Shown here: positions 19,929-28,817 of the stretch, one piece after another
Layout: every line of letters starts with the position of its first letter
How positions within the stretch are numbered: the first letter of the stretch is position 1
Assembly (NCBI RefSeq): GCF_002795805.1
Contig: NZ_CP018799.1
Location: 1,233,001 to 1,297,000 of the forward strand
Source: Mariprofundus aestuarium
GTDB lineage: Bacteria; Pseudomonadota; Zetaproteobacteria; Mariprofundales; Mariprofundaceae
Direction of reading: 5' to 3'
Length of the DNA stretch: 64,000 nucleotides
The notes under the pieces: model-generated
Database searches by the model: none
The model's input: the letters and a program-made list of their open reading frames with translations, nothing else
Told to the model about the DNA's origin: nothing
Program-made: the position numbers and the translations under genes

Positions 19929-21242
19929 ATGACTACTATGGGTGAATACAAACCAGATAAAACCTCAGGAGCGATGTCATTTAAATCGTGTTTGAAGGTG
20001 TCTTCAGCAGGATTAAATGATTTTGCATTGGTCTTTATTTTGGTCTGTCTCTCCGGGAACATGTTCTTTCTGGCCGATGGGCGTGATGCTATTTTATATA
20101 CTGTTTTTGCACTAATGCTTATGCTGGCTATAGCTCTTCGTTCATCAACGATTCATAAAAGATTTCTCTTGGTTGCTATTGTTTTTACAATAATCTTTGT
20201 CGGTCAGGCCATTTCATTATCATTGATACCTGTAATCACAATTGCCGGTTTTTTCATGAAGTTGGTTATCGCTTATGGAGTATTGCGCCTAGTTGCTGAT
20301 TTTCCGAAAACATTTGTTTATGTAATGGCCTTTGTGTCAGTGGTCAGCTTTCTGTTCTATATACCAGAACGTATATTAAGCCTTTTCAATGTAGACCCCA
20401 GACATCTGTTCTTGCCGTTAAGTGAATTCATGAATGTTACAGTATCAGGAGCTAATGAACGAATTCATATTGGTATATACAATTTTCAGACCGGTGAAAA
20501 TGCATCAAGAAATGCTGCGTTTTTCTGGGAGCCGGGAGCATTTGCGGGATACTTGATTCTGGCAGTTGTTTTTCTCTCCATTTGTAAAGAGAGGTTTACA
20601 AGTGTTGTTACCAAGAGCTTTTTGTCTTTATTTACAATCGCATTGCTAACTACGCAATCAACTATGGGAATAGTTGTGTTACCATTTGCGTTGCTTCTAT
20701 TCATAGAATTAAGGTTTTCCACTCCCATTTCTAAAAGAAACTCCATGATTGTCATTTTGACTGCCGGATTTCTCTTAATAGCGTTCGCTATTTCAGCTTC
20801 AAAGCTTGATTTTGTAGGGGAGAAAATTGTCCGCCTTTACTCAATGGGAGTGAATCAAGATGCCGGATGGCAAGCTAGCCGATTTGGGGCGATGATTTTC
20901 GATGCTGCATATATTCAGGTTCACCCTTTAACTGGTTGGGGGCAAAACATGGAGACCCAGTTTCAGTTGAATGAAGATATGGATCGATTTGCTCTTGGCA
21001 ATGGAATGACCGGTTTTGTACGACAAATGGGACTACTTGGAATGGGTGTGTTTTTGTATGCATCCTGGCTGGGGTTTCGATCATGCAGGCAGGCAAAAGG
21101 CAAAACATCGTTAATTGTATTTGTTGTCCTGTTAGCACTAAATGGGGAGTATTTCCTTCTGTATCCATTGTTTATGAGTTTGATGTTCTTGGGTTTAGGA
21201 AAAAGTGGCAGGGAGCCTGTATTGAGGAATGGATATGCTTAG
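19929..21242 (+). CDS. Wzy-like polysaccharide polymerase / O-antigen ligase family protein
   Basis: About 437 residues with some 10 to 12 hydrophobic segments and a larger extracytoplasmic loop containing NAAFFWEPGAFAGYL and later GWGQNMETQFQLN. These resemble the conserved E-x-G/H and GWG..N features of the O-antigen ligase/polymerase (Wzy_C, WaaL) superfamily. Sequence conservation in this family is low, so polymerase versus ligase is inferred from context: a flippase and chain-length regulator are present in the same locus. The ATG at 19929 overlaps a TTG at 19926; a third ATG is at 19938. Confidence 0.8.
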   Translation: MTTMGEYKPDKTSGAMSFKSCLKVSSAGLNDFALVFILVCLSGNMFFLADGRDAILYTVFALMLMLAIALRSSTIHKRFLLVAIVFTIIFVGQAISLSLIPVITIAGFFMKLVIAYGVLRLVADFPKTFVYVMAFVSVVSFLFYIPERILSLFNVDPRHLFLPLSEFMNVTVSGANERIHIGIYNFQTGENASRNAAFFWEPGAFAGYLILAVVFLSICKERFTSVVTKSFLSLFTIALLTTQSTMGIVVLPFALLLFIELRFSTPISKRNSMIVILTAGFLLIAFAISASKLDFVGEKIVRLYSMGVNQDAGWQASRFGAMIFDAAYIQVHPLTGWGQNMETQFQLNEDMDRFALGNGMTGFVRQMGLLGMGVFLYASWLGFRSCRQAKGKTSLIVFVVLLALNGEYFLLYPLFMSLMFLGLGKSGREPVLRNGYA

Positions 21243-21314
21243 TCCGAATGATATATTGTCGATTAACTTCAAGGTCCTATTTCAGAGACAATCAAAATAT
21301 CCTGTGAGTACGGC

Positions 21315-22229
21315 ATGAAAATATCCATTGTTACAGCCAGTTATAATGCTGAGGCCCACGTCGAAGCAGCTTTGGATTCTGTGCTGTCACAGCATTACTC
21401 CGATCTCGAATACATTGTGATTGATGGAGCTTCAAAGGATGCCACATTCCAAGTTGTTGAGAAGTGTTCGGATGGAATTGCCTACTGTGTCAGTGAACCA
21501 GATGAAGGACAATATCATGCTATTCAGAAGGGCTTAGACAGGGCAAGCGGTGAAATCATGGCATGGCTTAATGCGGACGACATTTATATGCCGTGGACTT
21601 TTTCTGTTGTGGCTGAAATTTTCGAGAAATATCCTGAAGTGCAATGGATTACGGGACTTCCTGGCTTCATGAATGAACAGGGGCAATACACTGGCGTTCA
21701 TGCAAGTGCTGCAGCCTATCCACAGCATTATATTTGTAATGGCTGGTATCAGGAGCATCTGGCTGGATACCTTCAGCAGGAGAGCATGTTCTGGCGGCGG
21801 AGCTTGTGGGAAAAGACCTCAGGTCTTGACTTGTCACTAGATCTTGCTGCTGATTTCAAACTCTGGACCGAATTTGCGAAGCATGCAGAATTGGTGCAGA
21901 TCACAACGCCGCTGGCTGCATTTCGTAAACGACCTGGAGTGCAAAAATCCTCGCTCGACTCGGATGGCTATCGCAACGAAGTTGCCACTGTATGTGAAAC
22001 ATTGCCTCGGCCGCCCACACTTTGGAGTAAGATTGCATCCATCGGTGTTGCTGCCCGTAGCTTATGTCGGTTAGTGCAGGTTCGACAGGCAAAGGTAATT
22101 GCTTACGTCGATAGCACGCAATCATGGGAGATGGTTTCACTGCTGCGGCCAATCTCCAGAGTTGGACTTGGGCAAATGTTTCTCGAATACAGAGTCCGCA
22201 ACAAAAATTCAAGGATTTTGAACAAATGA
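21315..22229 (+). CDS. family 2 glycosyltransferase
   Basis: A 304-residue GT-A enzyme that probably acts on the cytosolic face of the inner membrane. It begins MKISIVTASYNAEAHVEAALDSVLSQ, has the nucleotide-sugar-binding IDGASKD, and the metal-binding NADD (DxD equivalent), all in the first 100 residues, typical of GT2. Donor and acceptor are unknown. Its stop overlaps the methyltransferase start as ATGA. Confidence 0.92.
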   Translation: MKISIVTASYNAEAHVEAALDSVLSQHYSDLEYIVIDGASKDATFQVVEKCSDGIAYCVSEPDEGQYHAIQKGLDRASGEIMAWLNADDIYMPWTFSVVAEIFEKYPEVQWITGLPGFMNEQGQYTGVHASAAAYPQHYICNGWYQEHLAGYLQQESMFWRRSLWEKTSGLDLSLDLAADFKLWTEFAKHAELVQITTPLAAFRKRPGVQKSSLDSDGYRNEVATVCETLPRPPTLWSKIASIGVAARSLCRLVQVRQAKVIAYVDSTQSWEMVSLLRPISRVGLGQMFLEYRVRNKNSRILNK

Positions 22230-23059
22230 ATAGTATTAATCAGCATCGTTTCACACCATCTGAACTGCTTGCAATTCAGACACAGGAAGACTTCAGTGAC
22301 TTCCTAATCCACAAGGCACTAGAACAGTATGAGGCTGAGTGTAAAGCTGCGGGTGCTTCATTAGGTAGAGTTCTTGCCATTTGTGCTACGGAACGAGAGG
22401 CCTCTAACTTCGGCCGTTACGCCTTTGATTCGATCACTCTGACAGGTCTTCACGATCAGGATGCTTCGTTATCAAAATTTATCGATGCCGATCCCCGGAT
22501 GCGTTATGAACGTCAAAATGGAGAGGCGCTATCCTACGAAAATCAATCTTATGATCTCGTGTTTTGTAAATCAGGGCTACACCACTTTGCGCGTCCGGTG
22601 CTTGGGCTATACGAGATGCTCCGCGTGTGCAAAAGATGCGTAGCTTTTATCGAACCTTACGAAACACAGGTGAGCCGCCTGTTTGATGGTATGGGCTTAC
22701 GCTCTATTTATGAGCGTGACGAATCCATGAATATCGATTCAAGGGATAACTATGTGTTCCGTTGGGACCGTAGAATGCTGGAGCAAGTTTTGAACAGCTA
22801 CTATTTGGAATCAGGCTACTCCTTGAAGATGGGTATTGGCTGGATGAGCAACAGATTCAATGCTCATTCCAAGTCGATGATCCGCACTGCAGCAGCCTTA
22901 TCTGGGTATTTATTCTCATGGATTCCTGGCTGTGGTGGCAATCAGGTGATTTGTATGATTACTCCGGGCAGCAGTTTGCCTCCTGATGCCATGGCGATTC
23001 CCGACTCACTCCATGTATTGGCGGAAGCTTCAACAAACTGTGATGGCTCGAAAGGATAA
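22226..23059 (+). CDS. class I SAM-dependent methyltransferase-like protein
   Basis: About 277 residues. The middle part (YDLVFCKSGLHHFARPVLGLYEMLRVCKRCVAFIEP) is the post-IV region of methyltransferase-11 type enzymes, and the preceding RVLAICATEREASNFGRYAFDSITLTGLHD takes the place of motifs I and II. The motif I glycines are poorly kept (ICATERE), so cofactor binding should be regarded as likely but not proven. ATG at 22226 overlaps the glycosyltransferase stop; the open frame extends further upstream but only inside that gene. A sugar O-methyltransferase or a formally inactive relative are both possible. Confidence 0.75.
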   Translation: MNSINQHRFTPSELLAIQTQEDFSDFLIHKALEQYEAECKAAGASLGRVLAICATEREASNFGRYAFDSITLTGLHDQDASLSKFIDADPRMRYERQNGEALSYENQSYDLVFCKSGLHHFARPVLGLYEMLRVCKRCVAFIEPYETQVSRLFDGMGLRSIYERDESMNIDSRDNYVFRWDRRMLEQVLNSYYLESGYSLKMGIGWMSNRFNAHSKSMIRTAAALSGYLFSWIPGCGGNQVICMITPGSSLPPDAMAIPDSLHVLAEASTNCDGSKG

Positions 23060-23062
23060 TCC

Positions 23063-23929
23063 ATGTCTATCGTATCCAACATGCTCATGCTGCGCCGTAG
23101 GCTTAGGAAGGAGTTGCAATATGCAGCTATGCGACATGTCTTTCCGATCACAGATACAGAGCGTGTGATTGCATCACACTCGAATAGAATCTTTGCTAAC
23201 AGTATTCCGAAAGCAGGAACAAATTTGTTGAGCCGACTTTTGAAGCTGATGCCGAATGTCGTGCCGTGGTGGACCTATCATATAGATGAAACGATTCCGG
23301 GTTATAGCCACCAATTGTCTTCTGGCAGAAAGGGGCAGGTCATTACAGCACATCTTCCTTGGTCACCATCTCTTTTACAAGAATTGGAACATTTGGAGTT
23401 TCGCAAACTACTCATCGTTCGTGACATGCGGGACGTGGCGGTATCCGGCGCCTATTACGTTACACACATGGATCGCTCCCATCCACTGCACGATTACCTT
23501 AATTCCCTGCCAAATGATGACGAACGCTTGATGGCAATGATTAAAGGTGTTGCGGCAGAACATTATCCAGGCGGCCAAATTCCACCAATGTGGGAGAATG
23601 ATTCATACAAATCCTTCCTTCCCTGGGTGGATGATCCGGACAACTTGTTAGTGAGGTTCGAAGATCTTATTGGCGCCATGGGTGGTGGAGATGACAACCT
23701 TCAGGAGAAAACGATTCGTAAAATCGCCTCGCATATCGGTACGGATCTCGATGCTGAACAGTTTGAACACATACGCTCATCCCTTTTTTCCACCTCATCA
23801 AGAACATTCCGTAAAGGCCAGGTGGGAGAGTGGAGAAATCATTTCAATGAAGCGCATAAACAGGCGTTCAAGGATATGTCCGGCTATATGTTAATTCGTA
23901 TGGGCTATGAAAAAAATAATGACTGGTGA
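23063..23929 (+). CDS. sulfotransferase-like protein
   Basis: A 288-residue protein. FANSIPKAGTNLLSRLLKLMP is the PAPS-binding loop, KLLIVRDMRDVAVSGAYYV the 3'-phosphate strand, and VRFEDLIGAMGGGDD a conserved block also seen in the protein encoded at 18109 (VRFEDIVGSRGGGDD). It begins three bases after the methyltransferase gene and its 3' end lies just before the WecG-like start. It is the fourth sulfotransferase in the locus. Confidence 0.85.
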   Translation: MSIVSNMLMLRRRLRKELQYAAMRHVFPITDTERVIASHSNRIFANSIPKAGTNLLSRLLKLMPNVVPWWTYHIDETIPGYSHQLSSGRKGQVITAHLPWSPSLLQELEHLEFRKLLIVRDMRDVAVSGAYYVTHMDRSHPLHDYLNSLPNDDERLMAMIKGVAAEHYPGGQIPPMWENDSYKSFLPWVDDPDNLLVRFEDLIGAMGGGDDNLQEKTIRKIASHIGTDLDAEQFEHIRSSLFSTSSRTFRKGQVGEWRNHFNEAHKQAFKDMSGYMLIRMGYEKNNDW

Positions 23930-23942
23930 GGTAGGAGGTGAA

Positions 23943-24701
23943 ATGAACACTGAATCGATTCTTGGATATCCGATCATCCAAGACAATTCAGCATCATGCA
24001 TCGGCCTGTTGCGGCAATGGGTTTTGAAAGGGAAAAAAGGAAAGTATCTTGCCTGTGCCAATCCTCATTCACTTGCTGTCGCCGAAAGTGACCTAGACTT
24101 TCATGAGGCACTGATCCATGCAGATATTTTAGTTCCTGATGGGTCAGGAATCATTCTGGCATCACGCATGTTGGGTGGTGGTATAAGGGAACGTATAACC
24201 GGGTCGGATATTTTCTATGGGCTTAGTTCTGAAATGAATAAGCTAGAAGGGCGAAGCTGTTTCTTTCTCGGCTCTACAGAGGAGAGTCTAGGTAAAATCT
24301 CGGATAAATTTCAGAAGCAATATCCACACGTGCGCTTGGAGGGCACCTATTCACCTCCTTATAAATCTGCCTTTGATGATGTGGATAATGAGCAAATGAT
24401 TGCCGCCGTAAACGCAACATCTCCTGATATATTGTGGGTTGGCATGAGTGCTCCTAAGCAGGAAAAATGGATTTTCGAGAACAGGGCGAGGCTGAATGCA
24501 TCAGTTATTGTAGCTATTGGTGCGGTGTTTGACTTCTATATAGGTAATGTAAAGCGTTCACATCCGGTTTTTCAGAAAATTGGACTTGAATGGTTGCCTC
24601 GATTGTTACAGGAACCGAAAAGGCTATGGCGAAGGACGTTCATTTCCGCTCCAAGATTCCTTATTGCTGTGGTGAAGCAATGCATATCACGTAATTATTA
24701 G
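23943..24701 (+). CDS. WecG/TagA/CpsF family glycosyltransferase (GT26)
   Basis: About 252 residues. The family core is intact: VPDGSGIILASRMLGGGIRERITGSD, FFLGSTEESLGK, PDILWVGMSAPKQEKWI, and GAVFDFYIGNVKRSHPVFQKIGLEWLPRLLQEPKRLWRR. Members add the second sugar (for example ManNAcA or ManNAc) to a polyprenyl-diphosphate-HexNAc, which agrees with the WecA-like initiating enzyme at 40396. ATG at 23943 is preferred because AGGAGGTG lies right before it; an ATG at 23907 inside the upstream gene is less likely. Confidence 0.93.
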   Translation: MNTESILGYPIIQDNSASCIGLLRQWVLKGKKGKYLACANPHSLAVAESDLDFHEALIHADILVPDGSGIILASRMLGGGIRERITGSDIFYGLSSEMNKLEGRSCFFLGSTEESLGKISDKFQKQYPHVRLEGTYSPPYKSAFDDVDNEQMIAAVNATSPDILWVGMSAPKQEKWIFENRARLNASVIVAIGAVFDFYIGNVKRSHPVFQKIGLEWLPRLLQEPKRLWRRTFISAPRFLIAVVKQCISRNY

Positions 24702-24870
24702 TCAGAAAATACGCAGGTGGTTTTACTGTCCGCTTCAAAGTATGCCCCTGACGCAGAGATGAGATCAACGTGAAGAATGACATTCAGGTCAATTTATGGG
24801 GGCACCTAATAATTTTTGGCTAGAATACGTAGGCTTTTTCATTCCCATGGTTTTCTATTTTGTCATGCAT

Positions 24871-24878
24871 GGGGGGGG
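24871..24878. repeat. G8 homopolymer tract
   Basis: Eight consecutive G residues in the spacer between the WecG-like and GH20-like genes. Together with G9 at 45851 and C9 at 62701 this is one of several long G/C runs in noncoding DNA here. Confidence 0.6.
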
Positions 24879-24957
24879 CTATGCTGAGCCAAATTGATGA
24901 CCTCGATTTCCACATGAAAATCATGCTATCTTTACCTTTGAAAGAAAGGTGCATCTT

Positions 24958-26385
24958 TCATTCACCTGCCCAGTAAGTATTCCCGGAGGTATAGATTGCC
25001 GCATTTCTAGCTTCTGGGGACATTTTCCAAAACCCCCAAATTCCAGCGATCATACCTCTTCCATTTGCCCCGACATTATTAGACATATATTTTGTGAAAT
25101 TACTAATAGTAGAAGCCTTATTCCATGTTGTTCCTACAACTTGAAATCCTTCGCTGGCAAAAGATTTTGAGGATGGGAATTCAACCTGCTTATCTTTATA
25201 GTGCCAATCTGCTATCACAATATCTTTTGGGATTTCCTGCCTCAAAGGCTTGCCATAATCAGGAATGTTGCCATTCAACCCTATTATGCGCATGTTTGGG
25301 TGCTCTGAGTGAGAAACTAACATATCTCCCCACATCCACGTCTCAATACCTTTGTTTTTCAAGTGACGGTAAATTGTTAAAACATCTTTTAGAAATAAAT
25401 CTGCAGGTAGTATTGCTTGATTTGAGTGTTCCATTTTCTTGGCCTGTTTAGGATAACAGCCAGAGACTTCACTATGACCAATATGAAGTTTGTTTGGCTG
25501 GAATACGTCGATGATTTCCTCAAGAAACGAAAAGACAAACTGGTAGTTTTGTGGATCATTAGGATTGTATGTGTCTTTGTTGTACATCGTATGTGGTATT
25601 CCAAGGCGTTGAGCATGAAGCATGAGTCCACCATGCGACTGACGTGTGAGCAGGTTAACGACTGGAATAACTTCCAAACCACTCTCGTTCGAATAGGTAA
25701 TAATCTCTTTAATTTCAGATATTGAAATTGCATCTGAAGGAGTTACTCCTTTTAATGTTTCAAATGCGATGCGTTTGTTGATATAAAGGAACACAGCATT
25801 CATTCGAGCTTTCCGTGCAGTAGATATTGCTGCCTTTATATCAGATGCTGTGACTCCTGGGCCGGGTGTAATCAAAAAACCACGAAATTTTAGTGCTGGC
25901 CAATCAATAATTTCACTATCAAGTATAACCCCTTCGCTCCTGTTTATAGTTTCTTCCAAAATAGACAGGGCATGCAATGCGCCATACTCATCTGTGACTA
26001 GGATTTGGACATTGTTATGGTCCGTTTTCATCCAGAATCCCTCCCTTTGTCCTTCGAGGGCTTTGCGAACCCTATCTGGAAGAGAGCTTTTGTTATTGAT
26101 GAGCATGACATTGATTGTTGTTGGTTTTGTATTTATTGGCAGTTTGGAAATTGATTGACGAATTTCATTAATGAATGCCCCGTACTTGATCGAGATGCTC
26201 TCAGGCAGGTTGAGTTGCGAATTTCCACTTATTCTTGTGACACCTTCATTAAGATCATATATTTTTACAGGCAATGGGATATCTAGCGAATAAGCAGAGC
26301 TAGAGTGCATGAAACAATAAAATATCGCTGCTAAATATAGAAAAACGAATTTATTTGGTTTGAAGGGGGTGATGCTATAGATCAT
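24958..26385 (-). CDS. secreted GH20-like (beta-hexosaminidase fold) protein
   Basis: About 475 residues with an N-terminal hydrophobic segment (FVFLYLAAIFYCFMHSSSAYS) that looks like a signal peptide or anchor. An N-terminal GH20b-like domain (VQILVTDEYGALHALSILEETI) is followed by a barrel (LKFRGFLITPGPGVTASDIKAAISTARKARMNAVFLYI). At the strand where GH20 enzymes have D-E the sequence is LHIGHSEV: the acid glutamate is kept but the polarising aspartate is serine. It is AT-rich compared with its neighbours and runs against the locus. ATG at 26385 has AGGAAG 7 bases upstream. A polysaccharide-modifying or -trimming role, or a catalytically altered binder, is inferred. Confidence 0.75.
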   Translation of the reverse strand: MIYSITPFKPNKFVFLYLAAIFYCFMHSSSAYSLDIPLPVKIYDLNEGVTRISGNSQLNLPESISIKYGAFINEIRQSISKLPINTKPTTINVMLINNKSSLPDRVRKALEGQREGFWMKTDHNNVQILVTDEYGALHALSILEETINRSEGVILDSEIIDWPALKFRGFLITPGPGVTASDIKAAISTARKARMNAVFLYINKRIAFETLKGVTPSDAISISEIKEIITYSNESGLEVIPVVNLLTRQSHGGLMLHAQRLGIPHTMYNKDTYNPNDPQNYQFVFSFLEEIIDVFQPNKLHIGHSEVSGCYPKQAKKMEHSNQAILPADLFLKDVLTIYRHLKNKGIETWMWGDMLVSHSEHPNMRIIGLNGNIPDYGKPLRQEIPKDIVIADWHYKDKQVEFPSSKSFASEGFQVVGTTWNKASTISNFTKYMSNNVGANGRGMIAGIWGFWKMSPEARNAAIYTSGNTYWAGE

Positions 26386-26440
26386 ACTAGAACTTCCTTT
26401 TACCAATACGCGAAGTTAGCTTTGCATATATTAGTTACAC

Positions 26441-26469
26441 TTGATCATAAACTTGTCCAAGCTTATACG
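26441..26469 (+). promoter_or_regulatory. candidate promoter upstream of gmd
   Basis: TTGATC, 17-base spacer, TATACG, about 57 bases before the gmd ATG, in the short divergent spacer with the GH20-like gene. Match to consensus is moderate. Confidence 0.35.
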
Positions 26470-26525
26470 GTCAAGGGTGTGTAGTAGTCAAATAATATAT
26501 TATCTTTAAAACAGGAAATTAAACT

Positions 26526-27644
26526 ATGAAAAGGGCATTGATCACCGGCGTGACTGGGCAGGATGGGTCTTATCTTGCGGAACTTCTACTGGAAAAAGGA
26601 TATGAAGTGCATGGCATCAAACGTCGTGCTTCTTCATTTAATACACAGCGAGTGGATCAAATTTATCAAGATCCACATGTGGAGAATAAACGCTTTGTTC
26701 TGCATTACGGCGACCTGACTGACACATCAAACCTGACACGTATCCTGCAGGAGGTGCAGCCGGACGAGGTTTACAATCTGGGTGCGCAGTCACATGTGGC
26801 AGTGAGTTTTGAGTCCCCTGAATATACAGCCGATGTAGATGGAATCGGTACCCTTCGACTCCTGGAAGCAATCAGGCTATTGGGCATGGAAAAGAGGGTG
26901 AAATTCTACCAGGCATCGACATCCGAGTTATTTGGAGAAGTGCAGGAGATTCCGCAGAAAGAGACTACCCCCTTTTATCCACGTTCCCCTTATGCAGTAG
27001 CCAAGATGTATGCCTACTGGATCGTGGTGAACTACCGTGAATCCTACGGTATGTATGCCTGCAATGGCATTCTATTTAACCACGAGTCACCGCGCCGTGG
27101 CGAGACCTTTGTGACGCGCAAAATCACGCGCGGACTCTCCAATATCGCTCAGGGGCTCGAGCCCTGCCTCTACATGGGTAACATGGATGCATTGCGTGAC
27201 TGGGGCCATGCCAGGGACTATGTGCGTATGCAGTGGATGATGCTGCAGCAGGATAAGCCAGAGGACTTCGTCATAGCCACAGGGGTGCAATACTCTGTTC
27301 GTCAGTTCATAGAGTGGTCAGCCCTGGAACTTGGGGTCACATTACGCTTTGAAGGTTCAGGCGTTGAAGAGAGAGGGGTGGTAACACATATCGAAGGGGA
27401 TAAAGCACCAGCTCTTAAGGTCGGTGATGTCGTTGTTCAAGTTGACCCTCGTTATTTCCGTCCTGCTGAAGTAGAAACACTGCTGGGCGACCCGAGTAAA
27501 GCAAAAGAGAAGCTAGGCTGGACCCCTGAAATCACCGTGCAGGAGATGTGCGCTGAAATGGTAGCAGAAGACCTTAAATCAGCTCAACGCCATGCACTAT
27601 TGAAAGCGCATGGCCATGATGTTCCTGTCGCTGTTGAAAACTGA
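26526..27644 (+). CDS. gmd: GDP-mannose 4,6-dehydratase
   Basis: A 372-residue extended SDR enzyme, first committed step from GDP-mannose to GDP-L-fucose (and GDP-rhamnose, perosamine). Visible are the NADP-binding [27 protein letters not shown], the catalytic T..E/YxxxK set ([27 protein letters not shown]), and [18 protein letters not shown]. Length is normal. ACAGGAAA precedes the ATG. It is followed after 11 bases by fcl, so the pair makes GDP-fucose. Confidence 0.97.
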   Translation: MKRALITGVTGQDGSYLAELLLEKGYEVHGIKRRASSFNTQRVDQIYQDPHVENKRFVLHYGDLTDTSNLTRILQEVQPDEVYNLGAQSHVAVSFESPEYTADVDGIGTLRLLEAIRLLGMEKRVKFYQASTSELFGEVQEIPQKETTPFYPRSPYAVAKMYAYWIVVNYRESYGMYACNGILFNHESPRRGETFVTRKITRGLSNIAQGLEPCLYMGNMDALRDWGHARDYVRMQWMMLQQDKPEDFVIATGVQYSVRQFIEWSALELGVTLRFEGSGVEERGVVTHIEGDKAPALKVGDVVVQVDPRYFRPAEVETLLGDPSKAKEKLGWTPEITVQEMCAEMVAEDLKSAQRHALLKAHGHDVPVAVEN

Positions 27645-27655
27645 TAGGTAAGCAA

Positions 27656-28624
27656 ATGAAAATCTATGTAGCAGGCCACCGTGGCATGGTGGGCGCAGCA
27701 ATTATACGCCAAATTGAAGCACGCAAAGACGCAGGTGAAAAACTCGAAATTCTGACGCGCACGCATGCAGAATTGGATCTGACCGAGCAAGCCACCGTGC
27801 GTGAATTTCTAGCGGCAGAACGTCCGGATATGGTAATTGTTGCGGCCGCCAAAGTAGGGGGGATTCATGCCAACAACACCTATCCGGCTGAATTCATCTA
27901 CGACAACCTGATGATCGAGTGCAATCTTATTCATCAGGCTTGGTCAGCAGGTGTACAAAAACTTCTGTTTCTTGGTAGCTCCTGTATCTATCCGCGTATG
28001 GCAGAGCAACCTATGCGCGAAGATGCTCTGCTTACGGGTACGCTGGAATCGACCAATGAACCATATGCTGTTGCCAAGATTGCCGGCATCAAGCTCTGCG
28101 AAAGCTATAACCGCCAGTATGGCGTTGATTATCGCTCCGTCATGCCAACGAACCTTTACGGACCTGGTGACAACTTTCACCCGGAGAACTCACATGTGGT
28201 GCCGGCATTGATCCGGCGCTTCCACGAGGCAGTGCAAACCGATACTTCTGAAGTTGTGATATGGGGTAGCGGCACACCATTCCGTGAATTTCTGCATGTA
28301 GATGACATGGCCGCTGCATCACTGTTTGTACTCGATCTGCCATCCGATATTTATCAGGCGAATACGCAGCCGATGCTCTCCCATATTAATGTGGGTAGTG
28401 GCCAGGAAGTAAGCATTGCAGAGTTAGCCCATTTGGTAGGAGAGGTTACTGGCTTTAAAGGTGAGATTCGTTTCGATTCGACCAAACCTGACGGCACACC
28501 GCGCAAATTGATGGATAGCTCCCGTCTGGCCAATATGGGTTGGTCTTCTGCCATCGGATTGAGAGAGGGGCTGGCGGATGCCTACCAGTGGTTCTTAGCG
28601 ACTCAGGGTACTGCACGACAATAG
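27656..28624 (+). CDS. fcl: GDP-L-fucose synthase
   Basis: A 322-residue 3,5-epimerase/4-reductase that converts GDP-4-keto-6-deoxymannose to GDP-L-fucose with NADPH. It shows [15 protein letters not shown] (cofactor motif), [45 protein letters not shown] and the [10 protein letters not shown] catalytic Tyr/Lys. It is in operon with gmd. Confidence 0.97.
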   Translation: MKIYVAGHRGMVGAAIIRQIEARKDAGEKLEILTRTHAELDLTEQATVREFLAAERPDMVIVAAAKVGGIHANNTYPAEFIYDNLMIECNLIHQAWSAGVQKLLFLGSSCIYPRMAEQPMREDALLTGTLESTNEPYAVAKIAGIKLCESYNRQYGVDYRSVMPTNLYGPGDNFHPENSHVVPALIRRFHEAVQTDTSEVVIWGSGTPFREFLHVDDMAAASLFVLDLPSDIYQANTQPMLSHINVGSGQEVSIAELAHLVGEVTGFKGEIRFDSTKPDGTPRKLMDSSRLANMGWSSAIGLREGLADAYQWFLATQGTARQ

Positions 28625-28817
28625 CAGGTGAACTTTCGAAACCTTCGAGTGTAATGCCGACTCAACACAGAATGAGAATCTATCGCCAAGTCAGTATTGT
28701 TTAATGATTTAAATCTTGGTTGCCTCAATAAGACCGAAGCGGCGCTTAGTTTAACCTTATTAGTTTGGTACTAATTGGTGACGTAAAAGAATATTAATAA
28801 AGGGTGAAATTTCAGTT

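Noticed and set aside
24796-24897. 33-residue hydrophobic frame containing the G8 tract
   Set aside because: It has a hydrophobic stretch but no convincing ribosome site and no neighbour to support it; possibly a gene fragment.
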